In this document: in pieces, positions 33,787 to 43,066 of the stretch
How positions within the stretch are numbered: the first letter of the stretch is position 1
How the letters are laid out: the number at the start of each line of letters is the position of its first letter
NCBI GenBank assembly: GCA_910585545.1
Contig: CAJUFN010000004.1
Coordinates: 1 to 64,000, forward strand
Direction of reading: 5' to 3'
Length of the DNA: 64,000 bases
Origin: an uncultured Lachnospiraceae bacterium
Lineage (GTDB): Bacteria; Bacillota; Clostridia; Lachnospirales; Lachnospiraceae
The notes under the pieces: generated by a model
Database searches by the model: none
Seen by the model: only the letters and a program-made list of their open reading frames with translations
Told to the model about the DNA's origin: nothing
Translations under genes and position numbers: made by a program

Positions 33787-34477
33787 TTTTGTATCCGCAC
33801 CCCCAGACTGTCTTAATATACTTTGGCTCTTCAAATGAATCCCCCATCTTTTCTCTTAGATGGCGAATATGAACCGTAATTGTATTATTGCTTTTGCTGT
33901 AATATTCGTCTCCCCATATTTCACGGAACAACTCTTCCGCGCTGACCACATTCCCTTTTTGCTGACATAAAATACGCAAAATCGAAAATTCTGTAGGCGT
34001 CAATGTGAGCGGTCTTTCATTCAGGGTGCACTCATGTGTTTTTATATTCAGCACTAATCCCGAATGCACGATCACTTCTTCTTCCTTTTTCTTGTTTTCA
34101 CTCTGATTATATCGTGTATAACGGCGAATCTGCGCTTTTACCCTCGCCACCATCTCAAGCGGCAGAAATGGTTTTGTAATATAATCATCCGCTCCTAAAG
34201 TCAGACCCGTGATTTTATCAATCTCTTCTCCTTTTGCCGTCAACATAATCACCGGATACTGATACTTTTCTCTGATTTTCCGGCAGAGCTCAAGACCGCT
34301 CATCCCTGGCAGCATAACATCCAGAATCGCCATATCAAGCGTTTCTTCTTCAATACACCTCAATGCATCCATGGCCGTGTAGCATTTTATCACTGTAAAA
34401 TTCTCATTCTCCAGATACAACGCAACCAAATCCGCAATCTCTTTCTCATCATCTACTACAAGTATCTTACTGCTCAT
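33776..34477 (-). CDS. VanR-like OmpR-family response regulator
   Basis: A 233-residue regulator. Receiver domain (1-115) with DDE at 9-11, phospho-acceptor Asp53 in MAILDVMLPGMSG and conserved Lys in ITKPF near 104; winged-helix DNA-binding domain (about 135-230) ending KYIKTVWGCGYKIEN. It resembles VanR and other wall-stress regulators. I chose ATG 34477, 8 bp after GAAGAGAG. It lies between the four-TM protein gene (overlapping) and the VanS-like kinase gene (overlapping), in one operon with the VanY-like gene. Confidence 0.9.
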   Translation of the reverse strand: MSSKILVVDDEKEIADLVALYLENENFTVIKCYTAMDALRCIEEETLDMAILDVMLPGMSGLELCRKIREKYQYPVIMLTAKGEEIDKITGLTLGADDYITKPFLPLEMVARVKAQIRRYTRYNQSENKKKEEEVIVHSGLVLNIKTHECTLNERPLTLTPTEFSILRILCQQKGNVVSAEELFREIWGDEYYSKSNNTITVHIRHLREKMGDSFEEPKYIKTVWGCGYKIEN

Positions 34478-34494
34478 TTCCATCACTCTCTTCT

Positions 34495-34917
34495 TCACTT
34501 ATTTTTTTCCGGGAGCGCCAAAATCCTGCTGATTCTCCATCTCCTCACCACTTCTGTCATAACAATATCCAGAAGAAATGTAATGGCAAATACCATCACG
34601 GCTATACTTAAAATCCACATCTTCCCCCTATATCGCATCACATATACTGCCATGCCCGCTGCTGCCATTCCATATGCCATCCCCGAACACAGCATGGCTT
34701 TGACATTTCTCTCGACAGCAACCTTTTCTTCCTTATTCTTTTTCAGAAGCAGCCAAATATTCCACACATACAAAACAGCCAGAGCGCCTCCGGATGCCAT
34801 AAGCAAACTGCTTTGCCGCAAATCGCGGTAAAAAAAGAACAATTCTGCTCCGTTATACAGAAACCAGCCGGATGCTGCGGCTGCTATGGCACACACTAAA
34901 ATTCTTATCATCTTCAT
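34495..34917 (-). CDS. Small four-helix membrane protein, unknown
   Basis: A 140-residue protein that I do not recognise. Four hydrophobic segments are visible (about 5-22, 38-56, 73-92 and 98-118), with short basic loops (LLKKNKEEK after the second) and a cytoplasmic basic C terminus (VVRRWRISRILALPEKNK). The ATG at 34917 follows AAGGAGGGTGTT, 10 bp after the stop of the BNR-repeat protein gene. Its position in front of vanRS-like genes suggests a membrane partner or accessory of the sensing operon, but nothing in the sequence proves this. Confidence 0.7.
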   Translation of the reverse strand: MKMIRILVCAIAAAASGWFLYNGAELFFFYRDLRQSSLLMASGGALAVLYVWNIWLLLKKNKEEKVAVERNVKAMLCSGMAYGMAAAGMAVYVMRYRGKMWILSIAVMVFAITFLLDIVMTEVVRRWRISRILALPEKNK

Positions 34918-34927
34918 AACACCCTCC

Positions 34928-36184
34928 TTATCCTGCCAGTTCCACAGAGTCCATAATCTCTTCTGCAAAAGTAAAGATTTCTCCATCCTCCGACCGAAAC
35001 AATGCCTTGATTATCTTTCCATCTTTCGCGTAATCGCCATCATCTCCCTGCCCGATGACCATATAAGTAATTCCATTTTCCTCATACATCATCTCGATCG
35101 TATCAAACGGATTGAATCCCAGCTTTGAAACTATTTCCTCCGCCATCGGAATCTGCATCTGAGAAAAGCTGTTTCCTCCATCCTTTGACATATAACACAA
35201 ATCACCCTTTGCATAATATCCAACATCTGCATTGTTCCAATACACACAGCTAAGGTTGGAATACATCCATTCCGGCTGATGAATCCTTGTCCACGTTTTA
35301 AGGTCCTCGGAAACAAAGGTCACATAATAATCACTGCCCCCGGTTCTGTCAACTGCCGAAGTTACGTAATATTTGCTCTCACTTTTTGAAACAAATGTAT
35401 TTGCCCGATATCCCATATCGCTTATCTTGCTTGTCTTCCATGTACTTCCCTCATCTGTACTGTATAACAGCGATACGCCTTCCTCGGGATATGCCACAAA
35501 CGCCGTAAATTCCGGCGTGACAATATAACTGTTCTCCATAAGAAGCTCGTCATAGGTTCCGTTTGGCGTAATGCATACCATCTCATATCCGTCTTTTACT
35601 TCTTTGAATGTCTCTCCGCCGTCATAAGTCACTTGCAGCACACCATCCCGTATGTAATACCCCATCTCTTTATTGGTCTGCATCTTATAGCGCTGTGTCT
35701 GCAAACGTTTAAACTCTTCTATCATGGATGGACTTTGCAGCTGATATTCCACCGGCCGCATCCTTTTATCCACAGTCCATATGCCGTCCTTCTTTTCAAA
35801 ATGCAATACTGTCTGCCAATAATATGTATATAATTCTTTTGCTCCCACAAGTCCCAGATTAGAAATCAACTGAGGACAAGCGCTTGCAGCCTTCACCCTA
35901 TAATCCAACTGTATATAATACTCTTCCAATATTTCCACATGTTCAAGCTTCGCCTCTCTGATTCGGTAGTCATACGGCACTTTCCAGCCTTTCAACTTTT
36001 CAAAATATGCTTCTGTCACACGGATACCAATACTTTCTATGTCAATCCCAACATACTTTCCTCCGATCAGCTCCGGTGGACGAAACACACTCCACACACC
36101 CCTGGAAATCAACGCCGACACACTAATTGACAGCCATAACCCTACAATCGTAAGTACTATCGTCTGAAAAATACGTTTTCTCAA
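34928..36184 (-). CDS. Membrane-anchored BNR/Asp-box beta-propeller protein
   Basis: A 418-residue protein. N-terminal membrane segment (about 8-28), an alpha/beta NTF2-like region (about 45-165), then a beta-propeller with repeated Asp-box-like motifs: YDGGETFKE near 202, STDEGSTWKT near 247, SEDLKTWTR near 298 and SKDGGNSFSQ near 345. Asp boxes occur in sialidases and many other propellers; the catalytic Arg triad of sialidases is not evident, so I do not call it a sialidase. It starts with TTG after AAAGGAG. It heads the operon continuing through the four-TM protein, VanR-, VanS- and VanY-like genes, so an extracellular sensing or scaffold role is possible. Confidence 0.75.
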   Translation of the reverse strand: MRKRIFQTIVLTIVGLWLSISVSALISRGVWSVFRPPELIGGKYVGIDIESIGIRVTEAYFEKLKGWKVPYDYRIREAKLEHVEILEEYYIQLDYRVKAASACPQLISNLGLVGAKELYTYYWQTVLHFEKKDGIWTVDKRMRPVEYQLQSPSMIEEFKRLQTQRYKMQTNKEMGYYIRDGVLQVTYDGGETFKEVKDGYEMVCITPNGTYDELLMENSYIVTPEFTAFVAYPEEGVSLLYSTDEGSTWKTSKISDMGYRANTFVSKSESKYYVTSAVDRTGGSDYYVTFVSEDLKTWTRIHQPEWMYSNLSCVYWNNADVGYYAKGDLCYMSKDGGNSFSQMQIPMAEEIVSKLGFNPFDTIEMMYEENGITYMVIGQGDDGDYAKDGKIIKALFRSEDGEIFTFAEEIMDSVELAG

Positions 36185-36230
36185 GTCTATGCTCCTTTCA
36201 CTTTCATAATAAATTTATTGTCTAGGACTA

Positions 36231-36259
36231 ATTTTATCTGATTTTTTATCATTCTACAA
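36231..36259 (-). promoter_or_regulatory. Candidate promoter of the BNR-VanRSY-like operon
   Basis: TTGTAG (36254-36259), 17 bp, TAAAAT (36231-36236) on the minus strand, about 47 bp before the TTG start. Confidence 0.5.
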
Positions 36260-36289
36260 GCAGACAAATTATAAAAGGCAAACTTTAAT

Positions 36290-36319
36290 AAGGGTTCTCC
36301 GGCAATCCGGGGAACCCTT
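36290..36319 (-). terminator. Hairpin after the HEPN gene
   Basis: AAGGGTTC-CCCGGA pairs with CCGG-AGAACCCTT on the minus strand, followed by TTATTAAAG. It lies about 30 bp after the HEPN stop codon and separates it from the next promoter. Confidence 0.7.
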
Positions 36320-36349
36320 GCTAAATTTACACTACTGATACAGTAACCT

Positions 36350-36742
36350 CTATTCAGTTTTTAAGAACTCTTCAATCACTTTTACAAATTCTTCTGCTCT
36401 TTCATATTGCTCCTTTGCATCTTGCAACGACACAAGAAAAAAGTCTGCATAGTCAGTATTGTTTCGGATTTGAAATGCCTGACTGATATATTTTGAATAT
36501 TTCTTGTCAAACGTTCCTGTCTTCACATACTCTTTCTGAAAATACGCAATAACCCCGGCATGTTTTGAAAAATCTTGTCCGTCTACTGCTAGCAGTGCAC
36601 GTACGGCTGTAAACATCGCATAATAAGAACGTCCTATAGAATCTTTATAACTTCCAGCCTCTAAAAGAATTTTTGAGGAGTGTAATCGTTCTTTCGCCAT
36701 CTCCAATCTATATGCTTTCAATCCTTCCCTATTATCAGGCAA
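36350..36742 (-). CDS. HEPN-domain protein of a MNT/HEPN pair
   Basis: A 130-residue all-helical HEPN protein of the PF05168 type, with ERLHSSKILLEAGSYKDSIGRSYYAMFTA-like helices (residues about 17-45). The position of the R-x4-6-H RNase motif reads RNNTDYADFF near residue 98; there is no His, so RNase activity of the HepT kind is doubtful. It starts with TTG at 36742 behind GAGGGGG and overlaps the nucleotidyltransferase gene by 8 bp. The pair is a probable toxin-antitoxin or stress module, or a small regulatory unit. Confidence 0.85.
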   Translation of the reverse strand: MPDNREGLKAYRLEMAKERLHSSKILLEAGSYKDSIGRSYYAMFTAVRALLAVDGQDFSKHAGVIAYFQKEYVKTGTFDKKYSKYISQAFQIRNNTDYADFFLVSLQDAKEQYERAEEFVKVIEEFLKTE

Positions 36743-37076
36743 CTACTTCTACCCCCTCATTGTGAATGTTTCTATAATAAGGTAAATCTTTTTTATATTT
36801 CTCATATTCTGCAAACGGAATAACTGTTGGAGATATGATGGTGCCATACTCCAATTCCAAATCAGCTGAAATGTCCCACACTCTTTTCAACTCTTGCTGA
36901 AGACTTTGTCTTTCTCCCTGCACAATAGCTACAATGTCTATGTCCGAATCCTTTTGCTGATCACCCCTGGCATAAGAACCATACAAAATAATTTTCACGA
37001 TATTTGCTCCATACACTGCTTGATATGCCTGAGCCATTGCCTGCAATATTAAATTCAGTTCATTTCGTGTACACAT
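36735..37076 (-). CDS. Minimal nucleotidyltransferase (MNT domain) of a MNT/HEPN pair
   Basis: A 113-residue MNT protein. The signature GSYARGDQQKDSDIDIV near residue 34 contains G-S-x10-D-x-D, the polymerase-beta-type catalytic motif. In MntA-HepT systems the MNT protein AMPylates and neutralises the HEPN toxin. I prefer the ATG at 37076, 10 bp after GAGGGG; a GTG at 37085 is too close to it. The promoter region upstream is a perfect palindrome (37111-37160), consistent with autoregulation. Confidence 0.85.
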   Translation of the reverse strand: MCTRNELNLILQAMAQAYQAVYGANIVKIILYGSYARGDQQKDSDIDIVAIVQGERQSLQQELKRVWDISADLELEYGTIISPTVIPFAEYEKYKKDLPYYRNIHNEGVEVVA

Positions 37077-37110
37077 TTCTTTCACACCCCTCTGATTACA
37101 ACATATAGCT

Positions 37111-37160
37111 GATTACTTTTATTTTATTATAACGTAATTCTTCTCAAAATAAAAGTAATC
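37111..37160 (-). promoter_or_regulatory. Palindromic promoter/operator of the MNT/HEPN pair
   Basis: The arms GATTACTTTTATTTT (37111-37125) and AAAATAAAAGTAATC (37146-37160) are perfectly complementary over 15 bp, with 20 bp between. A TATAAT on the minus strand (37126-37131) sits right inside the loop. A protein bound to the arms would block the promoter, as in many toxin-antitoxin operons. Confidence 0.7.
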
Positions 37161-37182
37161 TCTATAATTCACTTATATTAGC

Positions 37183-40100
37183 TTATTTCTTCTTCCACAA
37201 CATAATCGCTGCTAAAATTGCTGCAAGTCCTGCTGCCGCCGGAATCGCTGCATTTGCAGTATCCCCCGTCTTGGCTGGCTTCTTTGCCGTATTCGTTGTT
37301 GTATTACCCGTTGAAGACGTCTTTATTATATCTGTCTTGCTTTCTGCATTGTCAGACGTTGTATTTCCAGAATCTTTTTCTTCGCCTTCTGCCCTCGCTG
37401 CTGCTACCACTTTTTCTAATTCTGCAACTGCCGCATCTACTTTGGCCTGATCTGCATTCTCATCTTCAAATACTGCTGCTGCTTTTGCGTATGCTGCTTT
37501 CACTGCACTTGCAGTTTCCGTGCTGTATACACTTAAGTCCATTGCATTCACCTTTGCAAGCAATCCTTCTAACTTATCTTTGTTCGGTACTTCTCTTAAT
37601 CCAAAGATTGCGTTCAGAAGTTTCGTGCGCGCTACGTCAATCTCTGCCTGAAGCGTATTGCCTTCTGTCAGTATCGTTTCCGCTTCCTGCAATGCCTCAG
37701 CAAATACTGCCCAGCTATCCGGCGTATACTTCTCTTTCGTTTCCTCTCTTGCAGTCACTACAAGAGATTCCAGTTTCTCCATATTCCCTTTGAATTCCAA
37801 AAGATGTACTGTCTCAAGAAGCGCATCATATGCTGCATCTACCAGTGACTGTGTTGCTGACGGATTGTTATTTGTTGCGGCTGCATCTGCAAGCGCTTGT
37901 TCAAACATTTCTCTTACTTTTGCAACAACATATTTGTAACTCGGATCTTTCTGCGCATCCTGGGCATATTGGATAAGCGCCGCCAAGTCTTCTTTATCAG
38001 CTTCTTCCGGAATCTCTTCTCCTGCCGCAATGACTCTAACTTCTGCGGCGCTTCCGAAATTGCCTTCCGTCTTGATTGGTGTGATACGTACATTAGTTGC
38101 CTCAACATCGTCAAACCCTGCCGTCTTCCAATCTCTCGTCTTGTCCCATTCACCTTCCGTTACCTTTGTATATGTAGCACCATGATCCGAACTTACATAT
38201 ACTCCATATTCTCTGAAGTCACCATTTGTACCAGACGGACGCGGCAAATAACGTACACCACAGACCTTTGTCTTCTCTGCAAGCGCAATCTCGATCCATC
38301 TGTTTTCCATCGGAACAGTTCCGCCACTATAGTCGGTATGCCAGATGGTATTTGGATCTTCATCCAACACAAATGCCGCCGGACCTTCACTTGTACTTCC
38401 ATGCTGGCTTCCTGCGGATGCACTCTGCCCTTCAACAGGAAGGATATATGCATTACCCATACTAGACACCTTTATAGAGTAAGTTGTCTCACCAGACTGC
38501 ATCTCGGATTTAATGCGGACTTTAATATCTTTTTCTTCCAATGGTGCGTCTAATTTCACCGTATACCCTTTGCCATTTTCCACACGGTTTCCGTCTACAT
38601 ATACGATTGCTTTATCACTGCTTGGCACCGGAGTAATCGTTACCTCACCGGCTTTCTTTCCGATATCTACGGAATATTCCATAATCTCTTTGTTAAACTC
38701 TTTGTCCATCATGCCGCCGGATACCTTTAACTCTTTCAATGAGCTGTCTTTATCAAGCTTGCTTATGTCCACCGCATTTTCTTTTGTTTTTATCCAAACC
38801 GGTGCACCTGCTGACACATTTTCTGTTTTCACTCCATCATAGAATTCTACAGAAACCTCTCGGTCACTCATAAGCTGCACACTTACATTAGATACTACGT
38901 CTTCGCTTGGCACCACTACAAGCGTATCTCCATCAAGATGTGCTTCTGCATTGTATGCCTCAAAGCTTCCGTCTGCTTTTTCATATACATAAGATTTTGT
39001 AAGAGCAACTTCGCCAAGCGCCTTAAATACTTCATGCACGTCATTGTCACAGCAAGAACCCTGTCCGCCGCCCATTGCAGTGTATCCGGTTACCCATGTG
39101 TTCTTCGGCGCTTTCCACCAGTAACTGATCATCGGTACATACTCTTCACCAATGGTACGTCTTTCGTGTTTCCCTACAATTACATCCCCTTCCGATTTTT
39201 CTTCATCTTTTACAAAGAAATTCGTGTCTCTTTGAGGGTCTGAGATAAATGCCCAGTTAAGAATTCCATCGTACCCCATCAGCTGTGCACAGGAACCCAT
39301 TGCATTCATACCTCTCTCAAGATAAGAAACTTCTCCTGTTAATTCATACATATTAAATAACGCATAAATATTCCATGCAGACCATCCATGAGGAGAGTTC
39401 ATCATGTTTGGCGCTGTAGAAGTAAGTTTCATCTCTACATCATACTGTGCCTCCCAGAAACGCAATGTTCCGCCGTTCATACGGGAATCCGGAATCTGTG
39501 TCTGCTGATGCGAAGTATGGCTGTTTATAATCTTTCTTGCCGCCTCTGTATATTTTGCCCGCTCGGCACTTCCCTCCGGGAACATCAGGGCAAATTCGCT
39601 CAACTGTGTTGCAGAGCAGGAATTAGCGCCATCTTCAAACGTACCCTGTCCTTCCGTATCAAAGTTTCCATCAAGCGATACCAGTCTGTCCATGGCTCTT
39701 GTCAGGGAATCCATATGAAGTTCATAGCGTTCTGCAAAGTACTCCCTCTGTTCTTGACTTAATGTCTCATCTTCTTTCAGGCTTTTTTCCACATGTGCTA
39801 ATTCCATAATGGATTTTGCCGGATAGATTACGGATGTATAATCTACAGAACCATTATAATACCCGCCGTTTGCCTTCTGTTTTGTCATAAGAAAATCTGC
39901 CAGGCCTTCTGCTTTTTCAAGCTCCTTCATATTCCCTGAACTTTCAAATTTATCTACATAAATACCTAATGTGGTAGAATGATTCTGGATACGGTCCTCC
40001 CATGACGTCGGAAGTCCGGTGTTCACATCATACATAAGCGGATATACTTCTTCAAACTTCTCGTCAATCTGGTCATCCCACTTTGCATCCGGGAAATATT

Positions 40101-43044
40101 TTTTTGCAACATATGCAGAATAGAATCCGTAATAAGTCTCAGCATGAGAACTTCCCTTCTGCGGCGCTTCTACTGCTGCCTGTCTTGCTTTCTCGATATA
40201 CCAGGACCATGACTTACGAATGCTAAGGTTCATCTCACTTAAAAATCCTGCTTCATTTTCCACAGTAATTTTATAAACACCTTCTGTCTTGTCTCCTGCT
40301 TCGAATATTGCAGTGTACACCCCTTCACCATTTTCTGTTAATTCCAGCTCAGAGAGATCGCCTTGTGGAGATTCTATCACAAGCTTGTTAGCTGCAATTG
40401 CTTCAGAAGAACGCACTGTAATGCGGCTTTCTTCTCCTTGTGCCAGTGTATAACGATCTGCCTCAAATGTAGGAACTTTTGTACTCTTGGCAATGGTCGG
40501 TTTTACTCCGTCTATATCATTTAAATCTTCTACCGGTTTTAGGTAAATATTCCATGTTTTTTCTTCATTTGCACCTAGTTTATTCATATCCTGCGGATGC
40601 CTCTTTGGTAATTTCCCGGACTGCAGTACATCCAAAGATGCAGAGTAAATGCGGTGCAGACCACTCTGATAATCCAGCGTGTAGGAAGCAACCGGACTAT
40701 CTGTTGCGATTGTCATGATTCTTCCAGATGGTGTTGTAAAATACCCCCATGCATGTGTTTTTTCGCATCTTAACAATGTCGGGAAAAGCTGGTCATTGTA
40801 ATCTGGATATCTTTCCAGATATGTGTTGAATCCAACCTGGATACTTGCCTGGTCAATTGCCACTTCTTCGCCTTGATTGTTCTTTACAGATGCCGTCACG
40901 ACAAGCTGCTTTTCTTCATTTACGCTATAATGCATGGTAAATGTAAGATCTTTTCCGTTTTGTTTATATGTACCTTTGTAAGTAAGGCTTCCGTCTTCGT
41001 TCTGTTCTGTGGCAGTCATTGAGATTTTCCTGCCATCCAGAGTCCATACAAATCCACTGTACTGATCAGTACGCATCGGAATATTGTACATCTCTCCGCC
41101 AATCTTGGCCTGTAGGGAAGAAATCTCTCCGCCGCTGTGGTTTATATTCCATTCATCTGTTTTAATTGTCTCTTCTAAGTTTGCCGGTTCCTCATCCGAA
41201 ACAGTAATGGCGCTTACATTCATGTTACCCCAGACATCATCATACACCTTGGTTACGACTGCACGAACCCGCACCTCATCATCCGCACCTGCAGTCTTAT
41301 ACTGCAGTCTCGCTACCTGATAAGCAGTAGAATCATTCACCGTGCTAGAACTTCCAAATCCGGTTGTATACTGTACCTTCCCATTTACAAGAAGCTCAAT
41401 TGTTACATCTGCTGCCCACGCCCCCGCATAGAAATTCAGATATTTCATATCGGTGCTTCCCGGCAAAGAAAACTCAATCCCACTTCCTTCTCCTTGGAAT
41501 ACATATGCAAAATGACTGTCTTCTTCTGTTTCCGGAGTAACCCCATCCGAATAGCTAAATGCTGTTTTTGTCTTTTTGCTGATCGGATCTGCTTGGGCTT
41601 TTCCAACTAAAGTCACATCCGAAATCAATGTATCTACATCCGCTTTCTTATTATAGGAAACCAATGCCTTATTATTAAGATAAATCCAATCCAACTTTCC
41701 ATCTGCGGATAAATCTGCCGCTGCCGGAGCATTCCTCATCACGCCGCCAACAATGCTTCCGTCATCCTCTACGCGTTCCGTTCCAAGCGTAATTGCTCCA
41801 ATGTTCATGTTTCCATAACGGGAATCATATACCTTACCTACTTCTACAGTTACTTTCACTTCATCATCTGCATTATCCGTATGATAATCAAGTCTTAGCA
41901 CCTGGTATTTTGCCGGACTTCCAGAAGTTGTATCACTGCTTCCAAAAGAATTCTCATATGCCACTTCCCCGTTAATGAGCATCGTCACTTTGATATCTGC
42001 TGCCCATGCACCCGTATAGATATCCAGACATCTGTTCTCCACACTTGCCGGCACATTAAACGAAAATCCATTGCCTTCTCCGGTAAATACTAATGCCTTT
42101 TTCAACACATCTGGCGATACAAGCGCAGACATACCATCGCTGTATACAAAATTTGTTTTGGAATTCTCCGTCACATAATCACATGCTCCGATCAGGGACA
42201 TATTCGTCAATCCTGGGTCCACTGTATTCTTACGGTTAAAACTTCCGAATTCTGCTGAATCCAACTGCATCCAGTCTATATTTCCCTGCTTACTTAAATT
42301 TACTCTCGCTGGAGCTGCATTCACCTCTGCATTTACCAAACCTCCGGAAATCGGTCTGCCAAATGACTGTTCTTTATCCGAAAGCGCAATTGCCTGAATG
42401 CTATGATTTCCATAAGTCGTATCATACACCTTCACGGTTTCAATCTCTACTCTTACTTCATCATCCATATTGTCTGTATGATAGGAAAACATCGTAAGGT
42501 AGCTTTCTGCACCAGATGTCGTTTCCGATTTTCCATGCGTATTGGAATATTCCAGTTCATCGTTAATATACACCGACAACTGTATATCAGAAGCCCAAGA
42601 CCCCGTAAACACGGATACATATTTCTCTTCTGTGCTTGCCGGGAGATTGAATGTTGTCTTACCCCCGATTTTATTAATAACTTGTCCTTTTCTGTTATCT
42701 GCTTCAGAACCGGTATACACAAAATTCGTATCTGTATCATTCATAATCTGTGCCAGAGTTCCTGCTAATTTCACATTCGTAATCTGTGATTTTTCTGAAC
42801 CTGCCCACAAGGACTGATTTTTGTCATTACAGTGTACCCATCCAAGATTCCCATTCTCCTCCAGATTGGCTGCAGACGGTGCTCTTTTTACCGTTCCTTG
42901 TACATAACCGGATGCCGCCTGTGCCACAATCGTGCTGTTTTGTCTTTTTATGAAAGGTAAGTCAGCATTTGGTATACAAGAAACCGTTAATGCCGCGGTC
43001 ATGGTATATATACCTGCCTTTTTCCAAATTGTCTTTCTCTTCAT
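37183..43044 (-). CDS. Giant surface protein with triplicated N-terminal module and (alpha/alpha)-barrel domain; probable glycan-active enzyme
   Basis: 1953 residues; I cannot assign the catalytic family. Layout: signal peptide (about 1-45); three copies of a module of about 180 residues (about 46-224, 234-422, 434-616), each opening with a NL..GNLxW-like segment, containing an F-x-G-x-WA-x-D-I core and closing with YGNxxIxAI; a beta-sandwich (about 620-870); a helical toroid (about 945-1340) with SSHAETYYGFYSAYVAKK, FEDGANSCSATQLSEFA, SPHGWSAWNIYALFN and GGGQGSCCDNDVHEVF; a cadherin-like domain (about 1425-1515); an F5/8-type C (CBM32-like) domain (about 1530-1672); FIVAR repeats (about 1680-1880); and a tail PAKTGD - hydrophobic - WKKK. 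Beta-sandwich plus toroid is typical of polysaccharide lyases and some hydrolases. It has its own promoter and the ROK-type site. Confidence 0.85.
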   Translation of the reverse strand: MKRKTIWKKAGIYTMTAALTVSCIPNADLPFIKRQNSTIVAQAASGYVQGTVKRAPSAANLEENGNLGWVHCNDKNQSLWAGSEKSQITNVKLAGTLAQIMNDTDTNFVYTGSEADNRKGQVINKIGGKTTFNLPASTEEKYVSVFTGSWASDIQLSVYINDELEYSNTHGKSETTSGAESYLTMFSYHTDNMDDEVRVEIETVKVYDTTYGNHSIQAIALSDKEQSFGRPISGGLVNAEVNAAPARVNLSKQGNIDWMQLDSAEFGSFNRKNTVDPGLTNMSLIGACDYVTENSKTNFVYSDGMSALVSPDVLKKALVFTGEGNGFSFNVPASVENRCLDIYTGAWAADIKVTMLINGEVAYENSFGSSDTTSGSPAKYQVLRLDYHTDNADDEVKVTVEVGKVYDSRYGNMNIGAITLGTERVEDDGSIVGGVMRNAPAAADLSADGKLDWIYLNNKALVSYNKKADVDTLISDVTLVGKAQADPISKKTKTAFSYSDGVTPETEEDSHFAYVFQGEGSGIEFSLPGSTDMKYLNFYAGAWAADVTIELLVNGKVQYTTGFGSSSTVNDSTAYQVARLQYKTAGADDEVRVRAVVTKVYDDVWGNMNVSAITVSDEEPANLEETIKTDEWNINHSGGEISSLQAKIGGEMYNIPMRTDQYSGFVWTLDGRKISMTATEQNEDGSLTYKGTYKQNGKDLTFTMHYSVNEEKQLVVTASVKNNQGEEVAIDQASIQVGFNTYLERYPDYNDQLFPTLLRCEKTHAWGYFTTPSGRIMTIATDSPVASYTLDYQSGLHRIYSASLDVLQSGKLPKRHPQDMNKLGANEEKTWNIYLKPVEDLNDIDGVKPTIAKSTKVPTFEADRYTLAQGEESRITVRSSEAIAANKLVIESPQGDLSELELTENGEGVYTAIFEAGDKTEGVYKITVENEAGFLSEMNLSIRKSWSWYIEKARQAAVEAPQKGSSHAETYYGFYSAYVAKKYFPDAKWDDQIDEKFEEVYPLMYDVNTGLPTSWEDRIQNHSTTLGIYVDKFESSGNMKELEKAEGLADFLMTKQKANGGYYNGSVDYTSVIYPAKSIMELAHVEKSLKEDETLSQEQREYFAERYELHMDSLTRAMDRLVSLDGNFDTEGQGTFEDGANSCSATQLSEFALMFPEGSAERAKYTEAARKIINSHTSHQQTQIPDSRMNGGTLRFWEAQYDVEMKLTSTAPNMMNSPHGWSAWNIYALFNMYELTGEVSYLERGMNAMGSCAQLMGYDGILNWAFISDPQRDTNFFVKDEEKSEGDVIVGKHERRTIGEEYVPMISYWWKAPKNTWVTGYTAMGGGQGSCCDNDVHEVFKALGEVALTKSYVYEKADGSFEAYNAEAHLDGDTLVVVPSEDVVSNVSVQLMSDREVSVEFYDGVKTENVSAGAPVWIKTKENAVDISKLDKDSSLKELKVSGGMMDKEFNKEIMEYSVDIGKKAGEVTITPVPSSDKAIVYVDGNRVENGKGYTVKLDAPLEEKDIKVRIKSEMQSGETTYSIKVSSMGNAYILPVEGQSASAGSQHGSTSEGPAAFVLDEDPNTIWHTDYSGGTVPMENRWIEIALAEKTKVCGVRYLPRPSGTNGDFREYGVYVSSDHGATYTKVTEGEWDKTRDWKTAGFDDVEATNVRITPIKTEGNFGSAAEVRVIAAGEEIPEEADKEDLAALIQYAQDAQKDPSYKYVVAKVREMFEQALADAAATNNNPSATQSLVDAAYDALLETVHLLEFKGNMEKLESLVVTAREETKEKYTPDSWAVFAEALQEAETILTEGNTLQAEIDVARTKLLNAIFGLREVPNKDKLEGLLAKVNAMDLSVYSTETASAVKAAYAKAAAVFEDENADQAKVDAAVAELEKVVAAARAEGEEKDSGNTTSDNAESKTDIIKTSSTGNTTTNTAKKPAKTGDTANAAIPAAAGLAAILAAIMLWKKK

Positions 43045-43066
43045 AGTCTTCTCCTTTTACAAGTTT

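Noticed and set aside
31782..34477. Complete vancomycin-resistance cluster
   Set aside because: Only regulator-, kinase- and VanY-like genes are present; no D-lactate or D-Ser ligase, racemase or VanX-type gene is seen.
34928..36184. Sialidase call for the BNR-repeat protein
   Set aside because: Asp-box motifs are present but the sialidase Arg triad and FRIP motif are not visible; many non-enzymatic propellers share the boxes.
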